From: Bin5 sp965200685
GTDB taxonomy: Bacteria; Chloroflexota; Anaerolineae; Caldilineales; Caldilineaceae
NCBI GenBank assembly: GCA_965200685.1
Contig: OZ241379.1
Location: 3,162,001-3,226,000 of the forward strand
DNA length: 64,000 bases
Reading direction: 5' to 3'
Shown: piece by piece, positions 17,749 through 26,933 of the stretch
Numbering within the stretch: position 1 is the stretch's first letter
How the letters are laid out: each line of letters opens with the position of its first letter
Notes under the pieces: model-generated
Seen by the model: the letters and a program-made list of their open reading frames with translations, nothing else
Database searches by the model: none
Told to the model about the DNA's origin: nothing
Position numbers and translations under genes: made by a program

Positions 17749-20700
17749 TCACCCCGCACTCCGTGCCCGCTGCTTGCGATTCTCTACTAGCTCCCGCACA
17801 CCCTCATACACAGCATCCCGCTCCCCCGCTGTCAAGCCTAATGCTTCAAATACCGCATCGTCTATCATCCTACGCTGCGGCGATGGCGAGAGCACATCCC
17901 AATCGGTGGAGTGGAAGATACGTTCATCTATCTCTGGCAGTAGGTTGGGGTCAGGAATCTGTAGATTCTGGATTTCATAGATCTTGATGTTCAGGAGTCC
18001 GCCGCCAAAATTTCCTCTGCCTGTGCCGTTGAGAAATAGCTGAGAGATCGAGGAATTCATAGAAGTGCAGAGGTTTACCTTTGAAAGTGTTGTGCTGTGA
18101 ATTTCCGAAAAGTTGTCAGTAAAAAAACAACTGCGTGAGGTAAAGAATATGCGTACAGTTGAATCTACAAGGCAGTTCATCGCTATTTGCACAGTCTTCC
18201 GCTTTCCCAAGTCATACCATAACCTGCGAGAAGCCATACTGCGCCGAGTATGGTAGCCCTGAGTTTCGCCCCATTGGATGTAGTCCAAGGCCCCTGTGCC
18301 CGTTAGGTTCTCTTTGTTTTTGTGGCATATGAATATCTTGTAGGGCAACAGTGATATGTCAACAGCAATGCTTCTTGACTCGCGCGGGCTGGTCATGACT
18401 GGATGACAGAATTCTGGCTCTATCCCCCATGCGTCAATCGTATTCTTGTCTAGGTAGAAGAATTCATTAGCCCCGGTCGTTGTCCCTCGTCTGATCGTGG
18501 CAATATCACCCAGTCGCACCAGCTTGTCGCTGCGTTTGTCTAGGATAGTGTGATAGATATCCGGGGCGCGCAAGTATTTGCCGCCCCACTTGTCGCCATG
18601 ATTTCCTGATGCCTTCTCTGCGCTCAGCAGTGTGTGCTGATCTTTCACAATGGTGCGGCGGCGGCGGGGGTCAGCGATTGCTAGGTCAAATTCATCACGC
18701 AGAGAGACGAAATCTGTAGGGTGACCGGCCTTGGCTGCTGTGTTTCTGATGATGCTGATGATGGTGTTAATCTGTGCAGTAGAGAACTGTCGTTCCACAG
18801 CGCTTTCGTAGATGGCCTGAATATGGCTGTTGAGCAAGAGATGGCGTTTGAGGGAGGATCCGAATCCTACGTCCAGCCAACTGTTGGAGCAGATGAAGAT
18901 ATTGACGCCTTGTGCGCGCAGCAATTGAAGGGCGCGTGCATAGAAGTAACAGTAGAGGTCGGAGCGGGGCGTAGTGGCGTCAGTGTAGAGGGCTTGGTCA
19001 AGGTAGGTAGACTTGTTGGGGATGTCTTCCTGTCGGACATATGGGGGGTTGCCGATGACCACATCAAAGCCCTTGCTCACACCGAACATGTATGTAGGGT
19101 CGAACCAATCTGCGCTGGCGTTCTGGTCGTAGGGGTCCCAATGCGCGATCTTCTCGGCATCATCGGCCGGCAGGCCAGCCCACTGCAACTTGGCGGCTAG
19201 GTCGTTCCGTAGCTCCTGGTCCTTTTCCTTACATGCCAATTTCTGCTGGCGGGCGGTGGCGTGGAAGTAACGCTCGCGGTTGGTATTCAGTTCCGATTGC
19301 AGTTGGGTAATGCTATCAATGGTCTGGGCTAAGGGTCTCTGCGGGATTTGTTCTAGAGCCAGCAGGGTATTGGCAGCGACAAAGCGGGTCTCTAGGTTGG
19401 GCAGGGGCTTGATGCCATAGTTATCGGCTCTGGGGTCGGGTTCCTGTTCAATGGCCAGGGAGATGAAGAAGCGCAGCTTCGCGATCTGCGTGGCGATGGT
19501 CTGGATGTCCACGCCGAAGATACTGTTTTGGATGAGATAGAGCTTGCGCCCGAAGTCGGAATCCCGGTAGCGTTCAAAGGTCGCACTGATATTGGTTAGC
19601 TCCGCGTCGCGCTCCTGCTGGTCTTGTGTATCAAAGGCTAAGTCCGCTCGTTTTCTAGCGATCTCTTTTTGCAGTTTTTCCCAGCGTATATTCTGCGGGT
19701 CAAGGCGTCGCAGGGCCAGGGTCAGCTTATGCAGCACACCCATGGGGAAAGCCCCGGAACCTACGGCGGGGTCAAGGACAGTGAGGTGGGCGATGGCGCG
19801 CACAATGTCTTCGCATTCGTGTTCCTCAAATAGTTCATTGGCATCATCGAAAGCATCCGCGTAGTCCAAGAGGTAGCGCAGGCGGTCCCGCCAGAAATCC
19901 ATATCGCCGTCCGTGGGCTGACAGCGGGTGGCTATGGCTGCGGTCAGGGCTTCATCCACCATGAAATCGACCACTGGCCGGGGCGTATAGTAGGAGCCGG
20001 TCTGCCTGCGCGCGGTGGTGCGGGTTTCTGGGTTGTAGGCGGCCAACAGGTTCTCAAAGACCTTGCCCAGCAGCTCTGGGTCCAGGGCCACCTCCTGCTC
20101 GGTGGGTGTGTTCTCCTCTACCGTGAACTTGTAGCGGTTGAAGAGGGGGAGCAGGCCGTTGTCGTCAAAGAAGAGGCGATTGGGGATAGAATAGTCCTTG
20201 CGTTGGTTGGGGTTGTCGCTGAAACAGTCAATACGATAGCCGCCCTGGTTGCTGGCTTCATAGCTGTCGAGGCAGTCGAACAGGCCGCCATTGATGAAGG
20301 GCGTGCGCGCGAACAGCTGCAACAGGTTGTCCGTGTCCGCGATCTCATTCTCATAGCGGTAGTGGGAGGGGTCCCTGTGGGTAGTGTTGCTGGCCTTGCT
20401 GAAACTGCGCCTGTGGATCTCAGTGTTGAGGGTAGCGAAGAACAGATTCTGCAGAATGGCGCGGTAGTAGGAATCACCCTTGGTCCGGTCATAGCCGTGC
20501 AGCAGGGGGTTGACATTGGCTTCAACGAACAACTCCTCTGCGATCAGGCCCTTCTCTTTGATGAACCAGACAAACAGCAGGCGGGTGATAAGGCGGATGA
20601 TGTGCTCTTCGGCTGGTAAGGTCTTGGCTTCCTCTGTGGGGAAGGCAGCCTCCTGGGTCGCGCGGCTGAACCAAGCGAACAGGTCTCTGTAGAATTGCCG

Positions 20701-21384
20701 GTTCAGTTCCTCTGTATCCAGGGCATCCAGCCAGGCTGCCAACAGGCCGTCAAAATTGTACGGCTGGCCATTGGCGTTCATCCAGCGTAGACGCTTTTCT
20801 AGGGACAGCTCTTGTAGGATATCCAGATGGGCCCTGTGCGGGTTGGTAGGGTCGATTTCCCGCACCAGTGAGACACTGCCCAGCACATCCCGGTCTAGGT
20901 GGTGTTTGTGCGCGCGGCGATGGACAAATGCTAAGGTGAGCAGGTCGTCGGCGGTTTTGAAGAGGACGACAGTTGGGGCGGAGAAGCGTTTGTTGATGGC
21001 CCGGGTAAAGTTGGCGTATTGGCCACGTGGATAGTGTGTGCCCTTCAGTTCTACGGCCATAAAGAGAAAACTCTGGGCCATGTCTTGATGATCAAAGCCA
21101 GCGGCAGGAATCAGCATCTGTTGACCCTGGTCGATGATCCCAATTTCATTGCTGGTCACCTGAAAGATGAGCGCCGCGAAAGTGGCCTGTTGGGTAAACG
21201 TGTGCTCTATGGCAGTGTTGGGGTGTGTGATAAAGTCGGCAACGTTGCCCGTCTGCCCATCCAAGGTGCGGTCGCTGCGGTATCCCAAGGCGGCCAGCAG
21301 CTCGCGGCTGGCGTCCGTGAACGTGGCTGTCGTTATCCCCTGCAGGGCAGATGCGATGGCGTTGCGGGTATTGGATGCGTTCAT
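17749..21384 (-). CDS. Type IIG-like restriction-modification enzyme (Eco57I-type N6-adenine methylase)
   Basis: A 1211-residue single-chain enzyme. The methylase core has the SAM motif LDPAVGSGAF (near residue 538) and catalytic NPPY (IGNPPYVRQ, near 778), typical of N6-adenine methylases of the Eco57I class. The N-terminal 180 residues contain FMAVELKG, a possible ExK of a PD-(D/E)XK nuclease, followed by NKRFSAPTVVLF and PHRAHLDIL. The C-terminus (about residues 950-1150) would be the target-recognition domain and is richer in AT than the rest. No separate specificity or helicase gene is adjacent. The ATG has GAGG eight bases upstream. A methylase-only or BREX-type role is less likely. Confidence 0.85.
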   Translation of the reverse strand: MNASNTRNAIASALQGITTATFTDASRELLAALGYRSDRTLDGQTGNVADFITHPNTAIEHTFTQQATFAALIFQVTSNEIGIIDQGQQMLIPAAGFDHQDMAQSFLFMAVELKGTHYPRGQYANFTRAINKRFSAPTVVLFKTADDLLTLAFVHRRAHKHHLDRDVLGSVSLVREIDPTNPHRAHLDILQELSLEKRLRWMNANGQPYNFDGLLAAWLDALDTEELNRQFYRDLFAWFSRATQEAAFPTEEAKTLPAEEHIIRLITRLLFVWFIKEKGLIAEELFVEANVNPLLHGYDRTKGDSYYRAILQNLFFATLNTEIHRRSFSKASNTTHRDPSHYRYENEIADTDNLLQLFARTPFINGGLFDCLDSYEASNQGGYRIDCFSDNPNQRKDYSIPNRLFFDDNGLLPLFNRYKFTVEENTPTEQEVALDPELLGKVFENLLAAYNPETRTTARRQTGSYYTPRPVVDFMVDEALTAAIATRCQPTDGDMDFWRDRLRYLLDYADAFDDANELFEEHECEDIVRAIAHLTVLDPAVGSGAFPMGVLHKLTLALRRLDPQNIRWEKLQKEIARKRADLAFDTQDQQERDAELTNISATFERYRDSDFGRKLYLIQNSIFGVDIQTIATQIAKLRFFISLAIEQEPDPRADNYGIKPLPNLETRFVAANTLLALEQIPQRPLAQTIDSITQLQSELNTNRERYFHATARQQKLACKEKDQELRNDLAAKLQWAGLPADDAEKIAHWDPYDQNASADWFDPTYMFGVSKGFDVVIGNPPYVRQEDIPNKSTYLDQALYTDATTPRSDLYCYFYARALQLLRAQGVNIFICSNSWLDVGFGSSLKRHLLLNSHIQAIYESAVERQFSTAQINTIISIIRNTAAKAGHPTDFVSLRDEFDLAIADPRRRRTIVKDQHTLLSAEKASGNHGDKWGGKYLRAPDIYHTILDKRSDKLVRLGDIATIRRGTTTGANEFFYLDKNTIDAWGIEPEFCHPVMTSPRESRSIAVDISLLPYKIFICHKNKENLTGTGALDYIQWGETQGYHTRRSMASRRLWYDLGKRKTVQIAMNCLVDSTVRIFFTSRSCFFTDNFSEIHSTTLSKVNLCTSMNSSISQLFLNGTGRGNFGGGLLNIKIYEIQNLQIPDPNLLPEIDERIFHSTDWDVLSPSPQRRMIDDAVFEALGLTAGERDAVYEGVRELVENRKQRARSAG

Positions 21385-21407
21385 GGTATATGCCTCGCTA
21401 GAAGTGT

Positions 21408-21610
21408 ATCCTGATCATCCTCTCATCCAGAGAATCCTGATGCAGACAAGGTGTTACTCCACAGAATCCTAATACAGACAAACTTCACTGGTCGAGCGTC
21501 TCTAATCCTGATCATCCTCTCATCCAGAGAATCCTGATTCAGACAAGGTGTTACTCCACAGAATCCTGATTCAGACAAGGTGTTACTCTACAAAATCCTG
21601 ATGTAGACAT
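21408..21610. repeat. Tandem 32-bp repeat patch in two near-identical blocks
   Basis: The 445-bp gap between the restriction-modification gene and the glycosyltransferase holds a repeat patch. Unit copies begin at 21432, 21464, 21529, 21561 and 21594 with a 32-33 bp period around the core GAATCCTGATTCAGACAAGG. The block starting at 21408 is repeated at 21505 almost exactly over about 70 bp. Copies carry point changes and there are no unique spacers, so this is not a CRISPR array. A related copy lies at 39450-39490. Confidence 0.85.
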
Positions 21611-21613
21611 CGT

Positions 21614-21641
21614 TTGAATTGTAGCATATCCGTGTTATAAT
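21614..21641 (+). promoter_or_regulatory. Promoter for the glycosyltransferase gene
   Basis: TTGAAT (21614-21619), 16 bases, TATAAT (21636-21641), immediately after the repeat patch. Start of transcription near 21648 would leave a leader of about 180 bases before the ATG at 21830, in which I see no further structure. Confidence 0.6.
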
Positions 21642-21829
21642 ACCTTGCCCGAGGACAGACTGCCCTGAACTCTCTGATCCAACGCGAACATATTGCCATC
21701 ATCGGATATCTGCCATCCTACCCTCTGCATGGAGATCAGCAACAAATTCCGCTTCCAAACGTATTCTATCGTAGTCGGTCCATATTCATTCTCTATGGGA
21801 AATCAGTATAAGGAACGGGAGTTATTGTT

Positions 21830-22966
21830 ATGCGAATTGCCCTCTTTAGTGATATCTACAAACCGCATATTAACGGTGTCGTCAACCACGTCGTTTTGCT
21901 GAAAGAGTATTTCGAGAGTTGGGGGGAACAGGTCTACCTGTTTGCCCCGGGACATTCTCAGGAGCAGGATGATGGCAGCAATGTTATCCGTCTACCGAGT
22001 ATCCCCATCGCGGATACCGGCTATCATCTGTCGGTGCGGTTGGATGCCCGCAGCCGGGGTCTGCTGAAACAGATGGACATCATTCACGTCCATCATCCGT
22101 TCATCAGCGGCAGTTTTGGCCTTACCTTTTCCCGGCGCTATGACATCCCACTGGTCTTTACCAACCACACTCGCTATGATCTGTATGTACAGCAGTATCT
22201 ACCTTTACTGCCAGAAACCCTCTCGGAAACAGCACTCCAGGCGTTTTTCCAGCGCTTCAGCAACCACTGCAGCACAATCATTGCCCCCAGCGCAGGGATC
22301 GCCGAGATCATGCAGACATGGGGGATACAGGGCCGGGTTGTCGTCATCCCCAATGGGGTTGAATTAGGCTGGTTTCGCCAACCCCAAAAGGTAGAGTCCA
22401 GGGCGGATTTTGGGATCCCCCAAGATGCAGTTGTGGGCGTGTATGTGGGACGCATGAGTTGGGAAAAGTCTGTAGACCGTCTGTTGCGAATCTTTGCCGT
22501 ACTGAAGGATGAAACCCCCTACGTTCATCTGCTGCTGGTGGGCGATGGCCCGGGTTTGGAAGAATACCGGCAGCTCGCGCAGACTTTGGGTTTGAACAAG
22601 CGGGTAACGTTCATGGGCTCCATATCCTATGAACACATTGGCAGTATCTTGCATATGGCTGATTTCTTTGTATCCGCCAGTATAAGCGAAGTGCATCCGT
22701 TGACCTTTATTGAAGCTGCGGCCGCGGGCCTGCCATCCATTGGCATAGACTCACCTGGTATCGCCGATATGATTATTGATGGGCAAACCGGCTTTCTGGC
22801 GGTAGACAATGATCTCAGCATTGGCCTTCGTATATTGCGAATGGTGCAGGATACGGAGTTACGCAAGAAAATGGGGCACGCGGCCAGCAAATACAGCCAT
22901 GGCTACTCTGCCCACCACAATGCTCGCGAAGTGCTTGGGGTATACCAATCCTTGCGAGAAAAATAA
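21830..22966 (+). CDS. GT4-family glycosyltransferase, glycolipid type
   Basis: A 378-residue GT-B enzyme. The N-terminus MRIALFSDIYKPHINGVV followed by a TNHTRYDLY motif resembles diacylglycerol glucosyltransferases and phosphatidylinositol mannosyltransferases. The C-terminal domain carries VYVGRMSWEKSVDRLL, LLLVGDGPG and the donor-binding ESx7E-like stretch ISEVHPLTFIEAAAAGLP. It probably acts at the inner face of the membrane using an NDP-sugar to make glycolipids; acceptor and sugar are inferred only from resemblance. AAGGAACGGGAG precedes the ATG. Confidence 0.85.
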   Translation: MRIALFSDIYKPHINGVVNHVVLLKEYFESWGEQVYLFAPGHSQEQDDGSNVIRLPSIPIADTGYHLSVRLDARSRGLLKQMDIIHVHHPFISGSFGLTFSRRYDIPLVFTNHTRYDLYVQQYLPLLPETLSETALQAFFQRFSNHCSTIIAPSAGIAEIMQTWGIQGRVVVIPNGVELGWFRQPQKVESRADFGIPQDAVVGVYVGRMSWEKSVDRLLRIFAVLKDETPYVHLLLVGDGPGLEEYRQLAQTLGLNKRVTFMGSISYEHIGSILHMADFFVSASISEVHPLTFIEAAAAGLPSIGIDSPGIADMIIDGQTGFLAVDNDLSIGLRILRMVQDTELRKKMGHAASKYSHGYSAHHNAREVLGVYQSLREK

Positions 22967-23114
22967 CCAACCGAAACACAGTACATCTCGCATTGTTGCC
23001 ACTCTGCCTCATGGCAAAAGCAGTGCATGGCAAATAATGCGAAATTGCAGTCCTGATCTATTTGCTGTATTATTCATATATCTTACTTTTATATATTCAT
23101 GGAGGACCTGATTT

Positions 23115-24230
23115 ATGCGATGGGCGTTGCTTCTGCGGGGGTTGGTCACCCTCATCTTTGCCCTACTCGGTTGGGAACTGGGCAGACAGGTCGCTGGTGT
23201 GGATTCCCTGGACAGTCTGACCCTTTCTTCTGCCCGAATTATCATTCCTGCTATCCTCGCTGGCGCATTGGTGGGCCTCATTCTTGCCCCTTGGTTGACT
23301 GTGCGCCCAGCCTATTCCTTGCGTTCCAGCTTGCGGCATATCCCGACGATTCAGCTTTTGGCTGCCACTGCAGGCCTGGCGATTGGGCTGATGATTGCTG
23401 CGCTATTGGCCTATCCATTGTCGCTGCTACCCACCCCATTTGGAACGATCCTGCCATTTGTCGGCGTGATTGTCATCAGTTATCTCAGCGTAACGGTCAT
23501 GGTAGTGCGGCAGCGGGAGATCTTTTCCTTCTTTCGTCTGCAGACAGGCCAGCCGGACCTACCGAAATTGCCGATTTATCCCAACGGTGGTCCCGCTGTC
23601 TATTCGCAAATGATGCTTTTGGATACCAGTGTCATCATTGATGGTCGCATCGCCGACGTGGCGGAGACAGGTTTTCTCTGGTCCGTGCTGGGGGTGCCCC
23701 GTTTTGTTCTCAATGAACTTCAGTATATCGCAGATTCTGCCGAGGTGCTGCGCCGCAACCGGGGACGACGAGGGCTTGAGATCCTAGACCGCTTGCAGCA
23801 GATCGAGGATGTTGAGATCATCTTTCTCGATCAGGACCCGTCTGATTCCCAAGAGGTGGACGATAAATTGGTTGGCCTTGGCATGGAGATGGGGGCTGCG
23901 ATTGTGACGAATGATTACAATTTGAACCGGGTTGCCAAACTGCAGGGAGTTCGTGTATTGAACATCAACGAACTAGCCAACGCGGTCAAATCTGTTGTCC
24001 TCCCTGGCGAAGAGATGAACATTCACATCATTCAGGAGGGCAAAGAGATCAACCAGGGTGTCGGCTATCTGGATGATGGTACAATGGTGGTTGTTGAGCA
24101 GGGGCAGCGTTTTATGGGCAATCGGGTTGCTGTGCGGGTGATGAAAGTCCTGCAGACGAATGCTGGCCGCTTGATCTTTGCTGTGCCCGCAGAGGCTCAG
24201 GAACGCCGTCGGACGTATTCGCATAGATAG
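23115..24230 (+). CDS. PIN-TRAM domain membrane protein (YacL family)
   Basis: 371 residues: four hydrophobic segments in the first 135, then a PIN nuclease domain (MLLDTSVIIDGRIADVAETG, VTNDYNLNRVA) and a C-terminal TRAM domain (EGKEINQGVGYLDDGTMVVV). The acidic PIN residues needed for metal-dependent RNA cleavage are present. The family is widespread, often near disA, ispD and cysS. Here it lies 27 bp before cysS, matching that order in shortened form. A GGAGG sits upstream of the ATG. The exact RNA target is not known. Confidence 0.92.
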   Translation: MRWALLLRGLVTLIFALLGWELGRQVAGVDSLDSLTLSSARIIIPAILAGALVGLILAPWLTVRPAYSLRSSLRHIPTIQLLAATAGLAIGLMIAALLAYPLSLLPTPFGTILPFVGVIVISYLSVTVMVVRQREIFSFFRLQTGQPDLPKLPIYPNGGPAVYSQMMLLDTSVIIDGRIADVAETGFLWSVLGVPRFVLNELQYIADSAEVLRRNRGRRGLEILDRLQQIEDVEIIFLDQDPSDSQEVDDKLVGLGMEMGAAIVTNDYNLNRVAKLQGVRVLNINELANAVKSVVLPGEEMNIHIIQEGKEINQGVGYLDDGTMVVVEQGQRFMGNRVAVRVMKVLQTNAGRLIFAVPAEAQERRRTYSHR

Positions 24231-24257
24231 TGCCGCGAGCCAGCCACGGGGGAACTG

Positions 24258-25670
24258 ATGACACTTCGTATTTATAATACGCTGAAACGCCAGCGAGAGA
24301 CATTTGAAACCGTTGAAGAGGGCCGCGTGCGTATGTACGTTTGTGGCCCGACAGTCTATGCCGATGCACACATCGGTCATGCCATGAGTGCTATCGTCTT
24401 TGACATGATCCGGCGCTATCTTCAATACAGCGGCTATGAGGTGATATACGTCACAAATTTTACCGATGTGGATGACAAAATCATCGTCCGTGCCAACGAA
24501 ACAGGACAGGACCCGTTTCAACTTGCCCAGTTCTATGCGGATAAGTACCTGAAGCACCTGCATGATCTCAACATCCTGGCCGCAGACGCGTACCCACGTG
24601 TGACTGATGAGATCATGAACATCATTCATGCCATTCAGAATTTGGGGGAAGTTGGTTACGCCTACGAAATGGATGGCAGCGTCTATTTTCGTGTAGAGAA
24701 AGATGACGATTACGGCAGACTCAGCCGGCGGAAGCAGGATGAGGCCGTGGCCGGCACCCGGGTCGAAGCAGATGAGCGCAAGGAAAACGCAGCTGATTTC
24801 GCCCTATGGAAAGCGGCCAAACCGAGTGAACCGTCTTGGGACAGCCCTTGGGGTCCGGGGAGACCGGGCTGGCACATCGAATGTTCTGTCATGTGCCTAC
24901 ATCATCTAGGCGAGACAATCGACATACATGGCGGCGGCAACGACCTGATCTTCCCCCACCATGAAAATGAGATCGCTCAGAGCGAAAGCCTGACCGGCCA
25001 ACCCTTTGCCCGCTATTGGATGCACAACGGAATGCTGCAACTGTCCGGCGAAAAGATGAGCAAATCCCTGGGGAATCTCATTACAATTGACGAATTTCTG
25101 CAGCAGTACTCAGCAGACGCCTTGCGGATGTTGATCTTCACTGGCCATTATCGCAAACCAGTCGCCTATACCACAGAATCCATTACGGCCGCGCAACGGA
25201 GTGTCGCCCGGCTACGCGGGGGGCTACGTGCAGCCAGCGGCTCTGTCACTGTCGGCGAGGAGGCGCATGCTCTACGGGGAGCAACCGAAGCGGCGCGCAG
25301 TGGCTTCCGCGAGGCTATGGACGATGATTTCAACACCAGTGCGGCTTTGGCAGGCCTGTTTGACCTAGTGCGAGCTATCAATACGGCCCGCGCGGCCGGC
25401 ATCTCTGGGCCGTTCTTCCAGGCTGCACAAGAGACCCTACGGGAACTGGCTGGCGTCTTTGGCCTTTCCTTAGCGGAGGCAGGGAACGCTGATGGGAACG
25501 CACTTGCAGTCAAACCATTTATCGATCTGCTGGTATCTGTGCGTAACAATTTGCGCCGTGAAAAACAATGGAGCATGGCGGACAAAGTCCGGGATGGCCT
25601 CGCTGAACTGTCCGTGGTCCTGGAAGATAGCGCGGAAGGGACCATCTGGCGCATAGAGGAACGTTCATGA
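24258..25670 (+). CDS. cysS: Cysteinyl-tRNA synthetase
   Basis: Class I aminoacyl-tRNA synthetase charging tRNA-Cys, 470 residues. Zinc ligand Cys in YVCGPTVY, HIGH-type motif DAHIGHAMS, zinc site ECSVMCLHHLG with HHENEIAQSE, and the KMSKS loop (EKMSKSLGN). The C-terminal helical domain is complete. It overlaps rlmB by four bases (ATGA), a conserved neighbour in many bacteria. Confidence 0.97.
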   Translation: MTLRIYNTLKRQRETFETVEEGRVRMYVCGPTVYADAHIGHAMSAIVFDMIRRYLQYSGYEVIYVTNFTDVDDKIIVRANETGQDPFQLAQFYADKYLKHLHDLNILAADAYPRVTDEIMNIIHAIQNLGEVGYAYEMDGSVYFRVEKDDDYGRLSRRKQDEAVAGTRVEADERKENAADFALWKAAKPSEPSWDSPWGPGRPGWHIECSVMCLHHLGETIDIHGGGNDLIFPHHENEIAQSESLTGQPFARYWMHNGMLQLSGEKMSKSLGNLITIDEFLQQYSADALRMLIFTGHYRKPVAYTTESITAAQRSVARLRGGLRAASGSVTVGEEAHALRGATEAARSGFREAMDDDFNTSAALAGLFDLVRAINTARAAGISGPFFQAAQETLRELAGVFGLSLAEAGNADGNALAVKPFIDLLVSVRNNLRREKQWSMADKVRDGLAELSVVLEDSAEGTIWRIEERS

Positions 25671-26413
25671 GTGAACTACTCGTGGGCCGCCATGCAGTGA
25701 TGGAAGCATTGCGCGCTGGGCGTCGCCACTTCTACCGGCTGTGGCTGGAGGGCGATGCCGCGAACACGCCCAAAGGGTTTGTCGCGGATATCATACAGAT
25801 GAGCGAAGCCCACAACGTGCCTATGCGTTATGTCAGCGGTGGCATTTTCGACCGTTTACGCAATGCCCAGTTGAACTCACAGGGCGTGGCCCTGGAGACC
25901 GGCTCCTATCCCTACCTGGATCTTGACGACCTGCTGGCGATACACGCCACCAAGCCGGATGTCCTGTTTTTGCTGCTCGATCATCTGGAAGATCCCCGCA
26001 ATCTGGGCACACTTTTCCGCAGCAGCGAAGTATTTGGGGTAGATGGGGTTGTCCTGCCGGAGCGACGGGCCGCGGGCATCACCGCGTCGGTCAGCAATGC
26101 CTCGGCCGGTGCTGTCGAGCATATGCCCATCGTCCAGGTCAAGAACCTCAACCGCACTATCGATCTCTTCAAAAAACACAATATCTGGACCGTGGGCCTG
26201 GACATCGATCCAGGGACCATGCAGCTGGCAGATGCAGACCTGAGCGGGCCCTTAGCCCTAGTCATCGGCAATGAAGGCAAGGGCCTCAGTCGCCTTACCC
26301 GCAAAAAATGCGACTTCTGCATCACCATTCCCATGACCGGTTCGGTGGCCAGTCTCAACGCGGCCATTGCCGGCAGTATTGTTCTCTACAATGCCTTTCT
26401 GGCCAGAACGTAA
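25667..26413 (+). CDS. rlmB: 23S rRNA 2'-O-ribose methyltransferase, TrmH/SpoU family
   Basis: A 248-residue SPOUT methyltransferase, probably modifying G2251 of 23S rRNA. N-terminal substrate-binding domain (LLVGRHAVMEAL), then the three SpoU motifs: LLDHLEDPRNLGTLFRSSE, LVIGNEGKGLSRL and the C-terminal knot IPMTGSVASLNAAIAGSI. It is translationally coupled to cysS. An alternative is TrmH acting on tRNA, but RlmB-type length and the cysS linkage favour rRNA. Confidence 0.93.
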   Translation: MSELLVGRHAVMEALRAGRRHFYRLWLEGDAANTPKGFVADIIQMSEAHNVPMRYVSGGIFDRLRNAQLNSQGVALETGSYPYLDLDDLLAIHATKPDVLFLLLDHLEDPRNLGTLFRSSEVFGVDGVVLPERRAAGITASVSNASAGAVEHMPIVQVKNLNRTIDLFKKHNIWTVGLDIDPGTMQLADADLSGPLALVIGNEGKGLSRLTRKKCDFCITIPMTGSVASLNAAIAGSIVLYNAFLART

Positions 26414-26446
26414 TACTGATGCCTCGTCACCGCTGTGCCGCATTGC

Positions 26447-26794
26447 TCAATCACGCAGCCAATCCGTTGGGGGGCCATCGAGAACGTCTGCTTTTCCCCC
26501 GGGCCAGCGTAGCGTCTCCTCGATTTGCCATGCCAGTGCAAAGTCCTTATCTGTAATACCGCCCGCATCATGTGTCGTCAGATAGACTTCGATTGACCGA
26601 TAGTTGAGGACCAGCTGTGGGTGGTGGTAGGCAGCTTCGGCCAGGAAGCCGATTGCGTTGGCTGTCAGCAGGGTCACGCGCCAGTTGGCCGTTCGATAGC
26701 GGCGATATAGCTGCCCTGATTGCCATTCCCAGGCCTGTAAATTGGTGTGCGCCAGCTTTGCGCGGCTTGCCTCTTCGCTATATGTACTGCTCAT
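26447..26794 (-). CDS. Pterin-4a-carbinolamine dehydratase
   Basis: A 115-residue protein of the PCD/DCoH family, which dehydrates 4a-hydroxytetrahydrobiopterin and related pterins. The active-site motif is AAYHHPQLVLNY (His57, His58, Pro59), with His75 further on (TTHDAGGIT). The start at 26794 is fixed by AAGGAGAG six bases upstream; a longer open frame beyond it has no family features. It is divergent from the haem lipoprotein gene. No aromatic amino-acid hydroxylase is nearby. A role in another pterin pathway is possible (see the beta-RFAP-synthase-like gene at 51319). Confidence 0.9.
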   Translation of the reverse strand: MSSTYSEEASRAKLAHTNLQAWEWQSGQLYRRYRTANWRVTLLTANAIGFLAEAAYHHPQLVLNYRSIEVYLTTHDAGGITDKDFALAWQIEETLRWPGGKADVLDGPPTDWLRD

Positions 26795-26933
26795 CTGCTC
26801 TCCTTGTGAATTTTTCCGCAGAAAATTGCCTATGATTCCGAATCGTGCTACACTATGTACAGTGGTTGAAATCAATTGGTAATTCGTCTGCCGGTTACCG
26901 AACTGTATTGTGAACAAATGATGGAGAAAATGA

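Noticed and set aside
17749..21384. BREX PglX methylase
   Set aside because: Length is similar, but the N-terminus carries a possible VELK nuclease motif and the PHRAHLDIL stretch, and no pglZ, brxC or brxL is nearby.
21408..21610. CRISPR-like look of regular 32-bp repeats
   Set aside because: Repeats abut directly with no unique spacers, copies diverge, and no cas genes are present.
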